A stretch of DNA of 64,000 nt from Agrocybe praecox (GCA_964017145.1 OZ024849.1:2294001-2358000); one strand, 5' to 3'; shown: positions 32,081 through 44,859, counted from the stretch's first letter. The notes: generated from the sequence alone by a model not told the origin. Program-made: numbers and translations.

Positions 32081-34190
32081 GATCTGTGCCCAGGCTCATA
32101 CTGTCAATAGACATTGGTACGACCTACAGTGCGGCATCATTCTGCATTGTAGATGATGCAAAAGACAAGAAGTTCGTAGAGGTAAAATAATGCGAACTCA
32201 TATCCTGTTAGTCCTTATCTTTTTGACGCGTCTTTGTTTCCTTTAGATGACGAGCTGGCCGAAACAAGTAAGATTCTTGGCGACCGTGGTGCCTTCCCTC
32301 AAATGGTACCCCTTCCGACTAGGCGATCGCTGATGCCAAAATTCCTTCTGTCTTGTACTATGACGAGAATCTTGTTCTTCGACTTTGCGGTGCCGAAACA
32401 GAGGATGAGGTAAGTGTTTACACGGTACGTATCCGATAAGGAGGAAAGTTAATTGGAATTCATCCCAGGACGCTCTAGCAGACGCGGAGGAGAACAATTG
32501 GCAGAGAGTCCGATGGCTTGAGAAAATTTTCGAAGACTTTTTCGCATATATCAAGACACATGTTCGGGGATTCATTGTCAAATCTTATGGTACTGGGGAG
32601 CAGTACTGGGAAAGTAGTAAGCGTTCAATGGTTGTGGTCCTCATGACGCCCAATGGCTGGGACGGAGTGAGTCAGAACAGAATGAGAACGGCTGCTATTC
32701 GTGCAGGGCTGGTAGACGGGAATGGTGGGCACCGATTCTCTTACAAGAACTAACGAGCGCTAAATGTTAGCATCTTTTGTTTGTCTCAGAAATTTAGCTG
32801 CTAGTCAATTCATTCGACTAGGTGAAGTAGCCGGAGGCATTTTTATGAACGAAAAAGTCGAAGAATTTATGAAAGGCGAGTGAAATTAGTTTCTCGCACT
32901 TAGTCGGACGTGGTTGCTCATTGCCGTCTCCTATTAGCTAAGCTCAAAGGAACTCGATGGGATAATGATGAATCGATCACTGCTGCGATGAAGAACTTTG
33001 AAATGGGCGCTAAGAGGACGGTGAGTTCGTTTGGAATATTTAATCAAGTGCATTAACATAATCCAGTGCATCCCCTTCTCCAGTTTGATGGTACCAGTCT
33101 CTTTACACATATAAGGCTTGATGGAAGCCCAATTGTCGAGCGCCACGATGTCTCGCGGGACAAGTTTAAAATATCTCGGTAAGTAGTCAGGCTTCAAGCT
33201 TCACTTTCCAAGGTATCACTCCGCAGTTACTTAATGATTCAAGGGAAGATACATTTTCCTTCTTCCAGCCATGTGTCACAAAAATTATTAAAGGTCTTCA
33301 AGACTCGCTGAAAGAAGGAGGAGGTATAGATGTATGTATACTTTTTTCTTTCATGTTCATGAGAGTTTTCTTGACACTTCGCAGAAACTAATTGTCGTAG
33401 GAGGCTTTGCGAACTCGCCTTACATTTTTTCTCAGTTAGAATCGTGGGGTAAATTACGGAAAATATCTGTGCGTAAACCTGATGGCCTTCTCTCGAAGGC
33501 CATTGCGCATGGTGGACTCAGCTGGCACCTACGCTCTGTAGTGAACGCAAAGGTGGCCAAGTTTCATTATGGAGCAGAGACTAACGTAAAGTATGATCCG
33601 AGAGATCCAGAAATGATTAGAAAATAATATTTCTTGGATGCAACAGGAGAAAAACGGGTCCGTTATGCATGGCATGAAATCGTCCCCAAGGTACGCGAGG
33701 CTCGTTTTACTTTCTTGTCATTGCATCGTGGGATATATAGCTAACTATATCGTATATAGGACACAGTCATGAAGATAGGCGTTGTCCGTACGACAGCTAT
33801 CCATGAAGAATTTTGTGAACACGAGACGAAGGTAGCAAAAATGGGGCTTTATGCATACCGATATGTCACGCCGCCTGCCTTCATAAAAAAGATGGCAAGT
33901 AAACATCGTGTTTTTTTACGTTAACTTCACTATACTAAGCTGTAGCGCAACGAAGAATGTCGAACTTCAGATAGATGCAAGAAGGAAATATGTAATTATG
34001 ACATTGATTTTTGACAGGGAAAAGAAAAGACAGCTGATATTAATGTGATTTATGACGTCTGGTATCTATCACTACTAACACCAGAGAGCCTGCATACGAT
34101 TGGTTGTCTTCCGGAGTCTCCGTTTTTCGCTTTCTCGATCTGGATACCACTTTTGGCATGAATTCCGCTATTCGAGATACTCTACAAGAG
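32081..34190 (+). pseudogene. Broken Hsp70-like paralogue with internal deletions
   Basis: Blocks in Hsp70 order: SVPRLILSIDIGTTYSAASF (phosphate-1, from 32081), AIADAKIPSVLYYDE, VVVLMTPNGWDGVSQNRMR, GGIFMNEKVEEFMKG, KLKGTRWDNDESITAAMKN and KLIVVGGFANSPYIFSQLES. The latter continues as PDGLLSKAIAHGGLSWHLR and KFHYGAETNVKYDPRDPE. Compared with the minus-strand gene at 27235-29721, the block with the WKLALRP region and the phosphate-2 loop DAGGGTTD is missing. A TAA at 33625 breaks the frame after PEMIRK, with YFLDATGEKRVRYAWHEIV continuing behind it. Without phosphate-2 it cannot bind ATP as other Hsp70s do. It is probably a dead copy of the neighbour or of a third member. Confidence 0.8.
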
Positions 34191-34825
34191 TAAAGCCTGA
34201 AACAGAAAGAAACCTGATCAAGAGCAAGTCAATGATGTCGATGAAGTAGTATTATAACAATCAGCGCTCAGCTGTCAGACTCCAAGTGGTGCAGGGTGCC
34301 GGGCCGACCGTTGATCATGGGAACTTGAGCGCTTGAGCGCGAGTCTTGAGCTTGAGCTTGACCATGCACAAGTCACTACACATGAGTCACAACGCATTTT
34401 TCGCTGTCAGTACATAAAAATAAACAACTTCGCTCGACGCCTTTGATATTGTTTCTGACTTTGAGTCCGTATCTTATCTTACCACTTCAAACGTGTTTAC
34501 ATTATCTCGCTTGTACATCATATGTAGCTAACTATGTCTTGGCATATACCCGGAAAATAAGTATCCGTCCTTTCAATGCCGGCAGTGTGAACGTCCTGCG
34601 ACAATGCAACTGTAATTTGGCTGACGTACATACTGGCATCTGCGCTCTCTTGTGTCGTTCCTACCATTATCACCTGCGTGCAGCCTATTTGTGCCGAAAG
34701 TAGTGAGTGCGAGAGAGAAGCTAAGAGGTTTCAAGTTACACGCGAAGGCTTATCCTGATCCTGTGTTATGATTCGAAATTACCCACGATGATGATGAAAA
34801 ATCATAAATTTTTATATTGGGCATT
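34191..34825. other. Convergent intergenic stretch
   Basis: Holds a GAGC/TTGAG-rich low-complexity run at about 34318-34370 (ACTTGAGCGCTTGAGCGCG). A plus-strand frame at 34443-34703 has no known motif. No gene seen. Confidence 0.45.
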
Positions 34826-37114
34826 TTACTTAAAATATTTTACTAACTGGTGTATCACTCCACGATTAGGTTTTTTACTGCTTCCTTGTGTAGGCGAGAG
34901 GACAGCCCCATAATCGCTAGAGTCACGCGTTCCGTAATGTTCAAGTATTTTTGCGATTTCAATGTAATGACTTCTTATTTGAACCGCTAAAGGATCTTGG
35001 ATCGTCTTCTCAGTGTTGGAGGGAATTAAGTATCGTTTTATATATCCTTTGCCAGGAAATTCCAAGAAAATCACTTACAGTCAGTGAATCAGCAAGCTTC
35101 CGTAATCGTTTGCCATACGCAATCGTACTGATATCTCCAAATGCACCTATGGCTTCGAAGAATAATCTCGCTTCTTGTAGGTCTTGAGGATCAGGGTAAC
35201 AAATGTGCCCAGGTGAGGCCAATTCGTCCTGTCGGTCACTATTCTTCCTCTTGAATCTTTTCTAACGTCAGAAACGGGTCTCGACAAGTAAAAGAACTAC
35301 GTACATGTGGCCCCATTTCTTCTCAGGGGGATTATGTGGTGTTCTCAGCTTGGCCAGGGCATCCTTGCAGACCTGCACGCCTAACGGCGGAAGAGAAGGA
35401 ATGTAGCAAGAATATACATCGAATCCAATCAACGCTGCAAGCCCGTCGGGCTGGATGTCTTGAGATAAATCGAAATGTTCCGTCCAGTGAAGAATAGAAT
35501 AACCCCAGACAACTAGTATAAAGGAGAAACTACCATTCAGCTCCTTGGAAACGTAGCAAATATAAAGATGACTCACTGTAATTTACCCTCGTCTTGGATT
35601 CGGAAGACAAACCCTGCATTTTTGTTAAGCAAGCCAAAGATATTGCACGGTGAATTATTTTCAAGTCAATGAAACAAGCTTTCGATCGTTCTCGGTCTAA
35701 CAGAAAATCGACGAATGACTTGTGATAAAATTTGACAGTATCCTCCTGTTGAACCAAACAATCGTGGAGGTCGTCTGGTGGGAGTAAATCGTCGTCTTGG
35801 GCACATTCAGCAAATTCTTCGATTTTCACAAGCGAATGAACTGAGCGCAGAGACAGATATCCGCCTCCAGGCTGTATATTGAGCAGTTTCTCTGCTATTT
35901 GTAATGAGTGTTGAAGAGGTGCCCATTCTAGGTGAAGGTTTTTGCCAGCATCGCGCATGGCGAGTATGGTTCCAAGTACCCTAAGCGTAACGTCTAGGTC
36001 TGCACATGTCGAGAGTATTTGACTATAGAGTTTATCCAAGTCTGATAGAGGATTTGATTTCAGGCCTGGCTTTGCCGTCGGGATAGAAATAATAATTTGC
36101 AGACGATCGGTGGGTCGGCAGCTGGGGTCGGAGACGAATTTGAGTACTGTGGCTGGATAAATAAATTGTCCTGATGCCCGCTCCACCAGGTCGTCAATAA
36201 CATTGTCGGAAGGCCACGGTTTTGGGACGCTGGACATCGTATGCCGGTACTTGGGGCTGTTGTGGATATCCATAAACCCAGCACGGAGGAAGGTACGAAT
36301 ATCTTCATCTGTCTCTTCGGACTGCTCCAGGTCAATGCATCGTGTGTTGCGAAATAAATATCCATTGTTATTAAACTCGTCTCGTATCCAGAATTCCGGT
36401 CGACTGACAACAATGAAACAGATAGGGACGATTCCGTGGTCGAACACGGACCCTAGGAGCTGAAGGATGTAGCATTGGACTACTTCTCCGTCGCATTCAT
36501 CGAGGCCATCGATTACTATGACAGTCGGGCGGGCACTAAGGTCCAGAGTGAGCAACGGCTCAACGATCAGCTTCTGGAATTGCACTTGAAACGCCTTGCT
36601 GACGATTGCCGGGTCGTTTCTGATAGTAGTCTCGATGACCTGGCCAACTTCAGGTATAAACTGTGCAATCTGGTACGCAAGAGTCGCAAAAAGGTACTCA
36701 GAGGTATTGCGCCCGTGCATGGTCCGTGAAAAGAAGAAGCTACCAGCGAGATAATTTGCCTTCAGACAGTATTCACAAATAGTCTGTGCGATAGCGGTCT
36801 TCCCTGCTCCTGCTGGACCATAAAGCCAGAGAACGCTGGAGGTCCTGGAGAGGTTTTCAATCCACGACATTATTTCTCGGACAACTGATATTCTTGTCTC
36901 TGGATGGCACCTAGGCGGCGGATATCGTTCTGCAGAGTCATGCGTTGCTCCATGGATTGCCTTTTGGTGGAGGATCTGTATGCCTGGAGCTCCTATTTCA
37001 GCAACTCCTCTTTACCGACGGGGAATTGTACGCACCAGAAGTATTAGTATTGCCACTTTGATTTATGGTGTACGTTCCACCTTGAATCAAGAAGTCACGG
37101 GCGCCTTCAAACAT
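34826..37114 (-). CDS. NACHT-type P-loop NTPase (NLR-like), complete
   Basis: The start at 37114 gives MFEGARDFLIQGGTYTINQ. A 43-bp intron joins it in frame to APGIQILHQKAIHGATHDSA and YPPPRCHPETR, the leader usual for mushroom NACHT proteins. The NTPase core follows: Walker A LWLYGPAGAGKTAIAQ, Walker B TVIVIDGLDECDGEV and sensor-like ICFIVVSRPEFW. A helical tail has PSDNVIDDLVERASGQFIY and FYHKSFVDFLLDRERS. Introns at about 35520-35570 and 35050-35280 lead to the last exons (LFFEAIGAFGDISTIA, QDPLAVQIRSHYIEIAKIL), ending KYFK at 34826. No WD40, ankyrin or TPR repeats were found, so it is a short NLR-like STAND protein. Fungal members are implicated in non-self recognition and cell death, but the role here is unproven. 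A tail fragment sits at 18414-18641. Confidence 0.88.
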
Positions 37115-37860
37115 CAATGTTCAATGTTCAACGTTCAGCTTCTAACTTGTCGATACGTGGTCCTTTTGGAAGCTGAAAGTGTTGCTGATTTGCTATAAGC
37201 GTAATTGGGACGTGCATACAGTTGAGAAGAAAGTGCGCACTGTATACTTAAAGTTACTGATGGGTTCCGTCGGAGCGTGACGGTAAACTGTCAATTTCGG
37301 AGGTCATTACACAAGCCGAGACGGAATTCAACAAATAAATAGTAAATAAATTTATTGAAAGACGAAAAGTATGTATCTAGTCGGTTTTGGTTTCATATGA
37401 CTGGGTGACTGGATTATGGAAGCTTCACTTGGTTTGACTTGATTAAACCAGATTCCGAATAAGAAATGTTATGTTTTACAATTAGATTGAACATCGACGA
37501 TTAATAACACAAAGAGCCGCAAACGAAGGATTCCAGATGGTGGTAGTACATGAGTGAGTGAGTTTCAGTTTTTCAAATCAAGGACTTACATACTAGTAGT
37601 TTTGCGTTCTGGAGGACAGTGCAAACATAGCGCGGATGCCTGGAGTGTGTAGGTATACTTGTACATATGGGTATCATGCGGCCAATCGTCGAAAAAAAAG
37701 AAAGGAAGAAAGAAGGAAGATGGCCAATATAAATAAGAAACAGAAACAGAAAAGCAAAAGCAAAAGGGATATACAGGCGCAGTCAAGAACGAAAAAAAAA
37801 AAAAAAACATGGTTGATACCAAGGATACCAAATTTCAAAAGCGAGTAGTAGCCACTCAGC
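37115..37860. other. Intergenic stretch with an A-rich run
   Basis: No gene. An A16 run at about 37790-37806 follows Lys-codon-like AGAAAAGCAAAAGC repeats, and the reverse strand reads as a pyrimidine tract. A TAAATAAATAAA-type AT block lies near 37335. Confidence 0.5.
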
Positions 37861-40243
37861 TCAGCATATCACAGGGAATCGTCGCTGAGAGACTTCCAAA
37901 ACTTCTAAGAATGATAACATGTGTGGCATGCTAGGACGGAGGGTCGGTTCCAAGTTCCACCCTTGGCCCAGCATATTCCAGAACGCGTCTTCGCCGTCAG
38001 TGTCGAGCTTGAGGAGACATGTCTGGCTTCGTGAGGGCTTGACTCCGCGTAAAATGTCAACTGTGACTGAATGGTCGTTGGTGCGATTGGGATAGGGAAG
38101 CTGTCCAGATGCAAGCTGAAAGAGAGGTGTCAGATAATTGAGTCACAGGGAATTAAAATCAATATATATATACCTCAAGACATATGGACGAAAATGCATA
38201 AACATCACTGTAGGTGGTGATAGGTGGACGGACACCTTCATCCTCCACGAGAGAGAATATGAGCTCAGGTGCCATCCACCGCGTCGATCCTGCGAAGAAA
38301 GAAGTACCCATGTTCATCGTGTCGGTCATTTCTTCAAGGACTTTGGACAGCCCAAAGTCGGTAATAATAGCATTGCCATTCACATCCACAAGGATGTTTC
38401 CCTGTGGAGTCGGTGGGTCTAGTCAGCAAAGGCGGAAAAGCCAAAAGAAGACCAGAGAAATCCTATCTGACCCCTTTCAGATCACCGTGGATGATCGTTG
38501 GCTTGACTGTGTGGAGATACGAAATGCCTGATGCGATTTGAATCAGCTGAAAAATGACAGGAAAACTATCAGACCTCTGTACAGAAAAAAATAGTTGCGA
38601 TAAACTCACCAACTTCAGGCGGTTTGCCTCGGCATTTCGCTTCAGGTACTGACAGATCGTCCCATTGTCGCACCACTGCGAGACCATGGCAATGCTGGTC
38701 GGGCTCTGGTAGATGCCAAAAAGCTGAGCAACGTTCTTATGGCAGAGTCGATGCCATGCCACAACTTCGGCTTGGAGACGCTGTACAAGGATATTTAATG
38801 CGTACGCAGCAGCCTCTTTTATGCTAAGTAGAGCTTACTTTGAGCAGCTTCTCGCGCACGTTCTGCACCATTATTTGACGTAGGAACTTCAACGCAACCT
38901 GGAGCATCAACAGTCAAACCATTGAAACGCGAGATTACGGCCCCATATCATGAATCAAACATACTGTTCTTGGGCGCTTCTCAATCGGGTCCTCCCACTT
39001 TCCTTGCCATATGTCCGAAAACGATCCATGAGCAACCGCCGAGTCGCCCATAATAACCACCTCATCTGTTAGGTCCGTCAAAATCAAAGATCCCTTGACT
39101 ATCAACGTCTTCGTAACAGTCTCCTGCAAAAACTTTTGCCGACAGCGTTGTTTGAGCCTGCTGAAATCTTGGTGTTCCTGGATCCAGCGGAATTCATCAT
39201 AAGACGAAATTGAGAGCGCAACAGTCCGAAGAGATTGAAAGTAGAGAAATTGAGGGTATGTTTGGAGAATCATCGCATTTCGCAAATGAACATCAGATGC
39301 TGATTCCATGCCAATGTCGAGCCAGACTGTGGAGCGGCTGGTTTGACGGTAGACAGAGGTTGACGAGTAATGTTCATCAGCAGTTCCCAGAACATACAGA
39401 GCTAGAGTTGGAAAAACTGGGAAGAACAAGTCTACACATTCACTGATGCATGATTAGAACAGTGAAGGCGGTGCAAAAAGTAACGACAACTCACGGGTCC
39501 TCCTCGAATCCTTCATCCAAAGTCCCGTAGCATTTATCAGACAATATGAACTCTTGGTCTTCCGTAGCCACACCCATACAGAGTTCAGCTTCGCAAAGCC
39601 CCCAACAATACGTCTCCATCGCCTCCTGAAAGCCATCCACAGAGTATGCAGCGTTTGGAACCTCTGATCTATTCCTCAAATTATCGCCGTCCGAAGAGGT
39701 ATGGTTGAGAAACTTGACAAATGACCGCAGGATGTATCGAAGGCGATGCTGAACAACGAGAGGACGATAGGCGGAGTAGACACTGCCATCCTTGTGCTGA
39801 CCTCGGTAATCCTGCTCCAGCGATTCGACCGTTTTGCGATACCCAGCGCTGTTTCGGAAGCGTAGGAAAACAAAATACTTGCGAATTATCTCGACTGACT
39901 GACGAGTGAAAGGGAGGGACTTCTTGTTGATGCAATTCTCTCCGCTCCAAACTGTCCTGTTGAGAAGATCGAGAACAGCTAATTCTGCAGCCTGCTCCAG
40001 ATTTCTAAATGCTTCTTCAGCTTGGGCCAGCGCTTGACGCGTTTCTGTTTGCATAAACCCGAGATCAAGTTCATGGAAGATTGATGCAGCTTCCTTGGGT
40101 GGTTGATGTATTTCCGTCAGATCATTGTCATACACATCGTATACATGCACCCTGGGTGGACGTGAGGGCAGAATGGGCCCACTAATCAAAGCATAAGCTG
40201 GAAACCCAATGGAGTATGCAAGAAAACTGACGTAGATAACCAA
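37861..40243 (-). CDS. Helical N-terminal domain (DUF4238-like) fused to a TKL-type protein kinase
   Basis: The N-terminal exon (40243-39491) begins MVIYVSFLAYSIGFPAYALI; an upstream exon may be missing. It reads FHELDLGFMQTETRQALAQ, RKYFVFLRFRNSAGYRKT and EDQEFILSDKCYGTLDEG, the pattern I recall for a helical Agaricomycete domain (DUF4238-like). A splice joins it to LFFPVFPTLALYVLGTADEH. The kinase follows: GDSAVAHGSFSDIWQGKW (Gly loop), VALKFLRQI (Lys), IVHGDLKG-type catalytic loop (IIHGDLKG, NILVDVNGN), ITDFGLSK and WMAPELIFSL. The last exon ends SQRRFPVIC at 37861. HGD replaces HRD, usual in fungal TKL kinases, and all catalytic residues are present. Substrate and trigger are unknown. The fusion suggests that the helical domain senses something and the kinase signals it. 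Confidence 0.78.
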
Positions 40244-40797
40244 AATTTAAGCAGAAACTGAGGGCAATACTTTGAGGTGGAGTCTAACATACTGATTGAT
40301 GTTACACCGCCAATCAGTATTGAGCCAAATGCAGATATCGCGATGAGCACATACAGGTCCTCCAAGTCTGCATTCCTTGTCGTGCAGGTTTATTAGAACA
40401 GAAAGAGATTTGCGTTGTCGTATACGTGCAGTGGTCGTCGCCGTTGCGTCGTTGATGGTCTCGTTCGTGATATTGTTCTAATAGCTTGGGAACAGAGGAG
40501 GCGGTGTCTTCCCACGGTGCGTGTCGTACGAGGGAGGCCCGGCTTGAGAAAATGGTGAGGTAGAAAAAAAGGCAGTTTCCTGAACTTGCTATTAAGGCAT
40601 GCCCACAGGAAATTAAAAGCGGAACAGACAGACGAATAGTAATTTGCAGAGAACATACGGGGTATTTAAATGGAAATAGACAGCAATGTCGTCATTACAC
40701 CGGTTCTGGCCCTGGACCTTTCCCCGGACAATTGACATGAGACCCCCGCAGCTTGCAGATAGATGCGCGCATCCGCAGAGGTTAACACAGCCTATTT

Positions 40798-41630
40798 TTA
40801 TTTATTCCGTATGCTGAGATTCAGCGCAGCGAGTGGACGAGAGCCCACCCAATAAAACATCCATTCCCGAGAAGTCTTATCAGTAAGGCACGGTATGGAA
40901 TCCCAAAGACGAGCTCCAAGATGATGTGCCATTCTGCACATTGTCAAACGCCGTGGTGAGAGGAGGTTGGGACCCAGGAGCGCTGGATTTCCGTACAAAT
41001 ATGACGACATTCCTAGAGGGTCTAGAACTTCTATTTCTAGACTCCGTATGACGTAGCGCCCACCTTGCAAGCCAAGTTTGTGAGGCGTTTGCTGGGCAAC
41101 AGTGAGTTCCTGTAGCCCTAGCATGTCCATCAGATGCAGTCAAGGGTTCCGTATACGACCCTTGGGCTGGTATATATTAGTATTCCGAGAGTTATCACGA
41201 AGTGTTGGAGATCCAGGTGATTGTCTAGATGGGCGCTAAAAATACCAGGGAAAGGAGCACAACTGGATGTTAAAGGCTCCCATGGAGGCGTATCATATTG
41301 ACCTTGACATTGAGGTCGGTGATTGATTAAGCTAGTACCAAACATAAATTTGACTTGACCTCAATTGAATAACAAATTCTCATAATGCTAGCCAGAGCCG
41401 AGGGATTCATGCTTATCTCTTGGATTTCGCGAGAAGCGTACCACGGTGCTCTGTAAACCTTTCCAGAATTGGTTGGAAATGATATCGACATTGGACATTG
41501 CAAGGAATAGTGGGCCCAATCGGGAGGCGAGATAAATCGATACGCCAAAAAACGGTATCTCCCGTCGGCTTCCGAGTAAGTATTTCAGTTCCCGTGTCCA
41601 AAGTGGAGCTGGTGCACATCAGTCCAACTA
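40798..41630 (-). CDS. Possible multi-exon gene, unrecognised
   Basis: Several neighbouring minus-strand open frames have protein-like composition: CTSSTLDTGTEILTRKP and DTVFWRIDLSRLPIGPT, then SALASIMRICYSIEVKS, HRPQCQGQYDTPPWEPL and MDMLGLQELTVAQQTPH with GARLWDSIPCLTDKTSRE. I could not build a single spliced frame and recognise no domain. It may be a decayed gene or chance. Confidence 0.2.
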
Positions 41631-42451
41631 GAGTTGCAGGTGTCTTTTTGTCCTAGAGCGACAAGATAGGGACGTATGCATGTTTCCGGATTCCATCGGT
41701 GGATAGATGGATTCGTGGGGTGGAGTTCTGCACAGTCTCGCTAAAAGTCCAGACCCAGAGTATACGTAGTATGCGGACTAATTAATCACAATATGGCACG
41801 GTGATAAGCCTAGTACTATGACGTAGTTTTCGTCAATAAAAGTTATCGACGAGGAGGCAGCATTTATAGGAAGAAAAGACCAATCGGGAGCATGGATATT
41901 CGAAAAACGCCAGATTAAGGAAAGAGGGTATTATCACTCTTTAATTTTTGAAGAATTTTTTGTGGAAAGGTGTGCAGTGCAGTCCGTGAGAGGCTAAAGC
42001 TATGTTCCTTGCGTCGCTTGATTGGGGCCTTTCAAAGGACTGGGTGGTTCGCTGTCGCCTACGGAAATAAACGTCTGTAAAACATCTGTAGTTTCTCCGT
42101 TCTACCAGGATTTCATTACTTCAGCGGATTATGGACTAATAGATATGAATTACCTAGCCTTCCTTGAGATTCGTATATATGCATTTGTTACGTCCACTCT
42201 CTAAATGTACGCGCTCCACCCTAAGCGATCTAGGAAAGCTTGGCTTTTGCGTGGTCGGGTGTGGCAGCTTCTTCGGAGTAATTGTAAGCTATTAATAGGG
42301 AGGAGAAGGATACTTTGTGCACGAGGGTGAATGAGAATGCTGAAGCGCCGGAATGGGAGGCAGGAGGTTAGCCAAAAAAAATATCCTGGAATGTATTAGG
42401 CGTAAAACCAAACAAATGCAAAGAACGCGTCATCAGCCGACACATATGATG

Positions 42452-42483
42452 TATCACGTGAAGATAAATTGACGCGTCGCGGC
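42452..42483 (+). repeat. 32-bp direct repeat, downstream copy
   Basis: Begins TATCACGTGAAGATAAATTG and ends GACGCGTCGCGGC. Identical to 44948-44979. It holds a CACGTG palindrome and an ACGCGT palindrome, both common transcription-factor sites in fungi. Confidence 0.85.
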
Positions 42484-42867
42484 CAATGCAAAATATATCT
42501 GAGTGTGGTATGTTAAGCCGCAGACGAAGATTCGGAAGCTATGAAGCATATCGTATCGCTATCGCGGTCGAATGTACCTATATTTACCGCTTTTTTTCCT
42601 TTCAAAACCATTCGTCAAAGAATAGACTGCGACTGCGAGCGCCGTGCTAGTTTGTTCACGTGACATATCATTTTTCATCTGAAATCATATTGATGTACTT
42701 AAGCCAACTCGTTATAAGACAATTCGGAGATTCACACACAGTTAATCAATTCGGGCTGATATCAGACGTTGTATAATTATTTTGAGTATTATACGAGAGT
42801 ACAATGTGAATGCGGGATAGTCCTAGAGCAGTGGGAGACGATGGGAGACGGAGAGGAAATCAACCAG

Positions 42868-44859
42868 TTAAACGTCCAGTTCACAAACGCCTTCAAGTAG
42901 CCGTTCAAGTTGCCACAAATCGTGGTCTTTGAGCATAGGACCATACGGTTCAACGTCCGGTGACCATTGACATTTATCGGCAACGTTGAGGGTGGGCGGG
43001 TATCTGTCCACACCGTGCACCCCAGCCCAGTCAAAGTCGACGAGGACTGCACGACTCTTGGACGTATCGTAGAGGATGTTGGCATCCCGCAAGTCACCAA
43101 AGACAATATCGTTTTCGTGGAGGAGATGCACCGCCTGACGGACCTGCTCGAGGACGCCGGTAGGAATAGGTTTTTCGTCCTGTTGGAGCTGCCAGAGCGA
43201 TTTCCCGCACACACGGTCCATCACAACCATGTACAAACCACCGACGACGCGCTTACAAAGGTGTAGCTTGGGTGCGAACTCAGCTTCAGCAAGAAGGCGA
43301 TGAGCCTGTTCATTGTAACGCGCAGTAAACTTGACTACAACCTCTTGGTCGGCGAGAGTAGCGATATACTTTGCGGTAGTCGTATCCCCGAGGCCCGCAG
43401 TAACCAGAGTGGGTTCACCAGCTTGGGACAGAAGATGTGTGTAGTAGAGAAGAGGCAGCGTATCGGAAGAATCGGCGGGCGTCGGGTTGGGATATAAAGA
43501 GGAGAACGGTGGGAGTGTTTTGTCTACAACCTTGTTCCAAGCCTTGTCGTAATAGAGCTCTAGATCCGCCTGACACAACGACAGGGCCTTGAAGACACGG
43601 GCCAGGCGAATGATGTTGTCAGACGCAAGAAATCCAGCGGTAAGATCGAGCGTGAGCAAGTGCGTGACGTGAATCTCTGCTATGCAAACGGCGATGGAGA
43701 TGTCAATGCGATTTTCAGTAATACCAAGGAGGATGACAGGGAAGTTGCAAAACTCCTGGTAATCCTGGTGTTATAAACAGAGGTAAGCCACGGTAGCCGA
43801 ACACAATTCCAAAGAGCGTCTAACCTGACGCTGCGAAATTATTTTGCAGTAATCAACGACGGCTTGAAGAACAGGGTTTCCGGCGAGACCCAGAGTGCTC
43901 TTGAGCTCCAGTACCGTCATAGGAAACACCCTACCCCACCAAACACGGTCAGGGGTGATTCCCACCCATTCGAGGTCCATGTCCCAATCAATGTCATCTC
44001 GGTGGAGCGCTACATCGATGCTTTCTCTAATCGCGAATTGGCGGTCCATCCTGTCATCGTAAATCTGTATGGCCACGTTGAGGTGATCAGTAGCGTTCGC
44101 AACGTCTTCACGGGTTACTTCCACTTTGTCGAGATTTTCTAGGCGACGCTGTAAGCCGGCAAGAATGGGGTTGAAAATGGCAGCAGGGGCTCCACCAGGA
44201 CGACCGAGATAGACACGATGATGATCGAGAAATTCGCGTAATTTGGTGACGGTGTTAATAGTTTCCTCTGGCTCAAAGACTGTGCGTAAAGATTGCCTAC
44301 GAGTCTGGAGGTCTAGGTTGAAAAATAAGAAAGACAGTCTACAAGGTGTCAACAAGAGGCCTACCCTTGCGGAGCTTCTGGCACTGATGGAAGTATGGCA
44401 GGTTGTCCATGTTTTCGGTCATCTCCCAAACTGAGAGAGAGTCAGAATTATATAACAGAAAGAGCAGAGCATACCTTCTGAATCGGAAACAATGATATGC
44501 ACCACATCGGATGAAGAAGGCCCGCCTGGAAATATTTCTGAAAGGCGGTACGCGTCTACGAGGGCATCGTTCTCTTTGTGTTTTTTGTGTTGATGAAGCC
44601 ACTGGAGAGCACGCATGGGCAGGTCGTGGAAAGGATGTTGTGGGACATCTGCCTGTCGTGTGTAAGTTGGTTGTTTATCATAGAAAAAGTGACATACCTT
44701 GAAAAGTTGCATATCAAATAACCTGATGCGCGTTTCGTATTGAGTCAGGAGCTTTTTCCGAACTTCCTTCGTAAGCGTGCATACTCGTTTTTTCTCATCT
44801 ATTTCGATTTTAAATAAACAAGGCTGCTCCGCAGGATAGTAACAGTTGAACGAGATCAT
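42868..44859 (-). CDS. CRN-header protein with a kinase-like C-terminal domain
   Basis: The start at 44859 (MISFNCYYPAEQPCLFKIEI) is chosen because crinkler-type headers begin M-I-S-F/L-N-C; an ATG at 44907 is in frame upstream. The ubiquitin-like header runs through CTLTKEVRKKLLTQYETR and LFDMQLFKADVPQHPF to LSEIFPGGPSSSDVVHIIV. Short introns at about 44655-44697, 44420-44465 and 44300-44360 lead to TRRQSLRTVFEPEETINTV and WVGITPDRVWWGRVFP. The C-terminal exon holds a degenerate kinase: EVVVKFTARYNEQAHRLLA, GGLYMVVMDRVCGKSLW, VFGDLRDANILYD and VLVDFDWAGVHG. Asp in place of the HRD His-Arg, and DFD for DFG, suggest altered chemistry. Such proteins are thought to act in the nucleus or against other organisms' cells in some lineages. 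Its role here is unknown. Confidence 0.82.

Larger units (their letters stand above)
40244..42867. other. Gene-poor stretch with one weak gene candidate
   Basis: 2.6 kb between the kinase-fusion gene and the CRN-kinase gene. The only region with coding character is 40798-41630 (minus strand, listed separately). AT-rich blocks and short open frames fill the rest. A 32-bp repeat copy lies at 42452-42483. Confidence 0.4.

Noticed and set aside
37636..37848. Lys-rich plus-strand frame
   Set aside because: Produced by the A-rich run and AGAAAAG-type low complexity.
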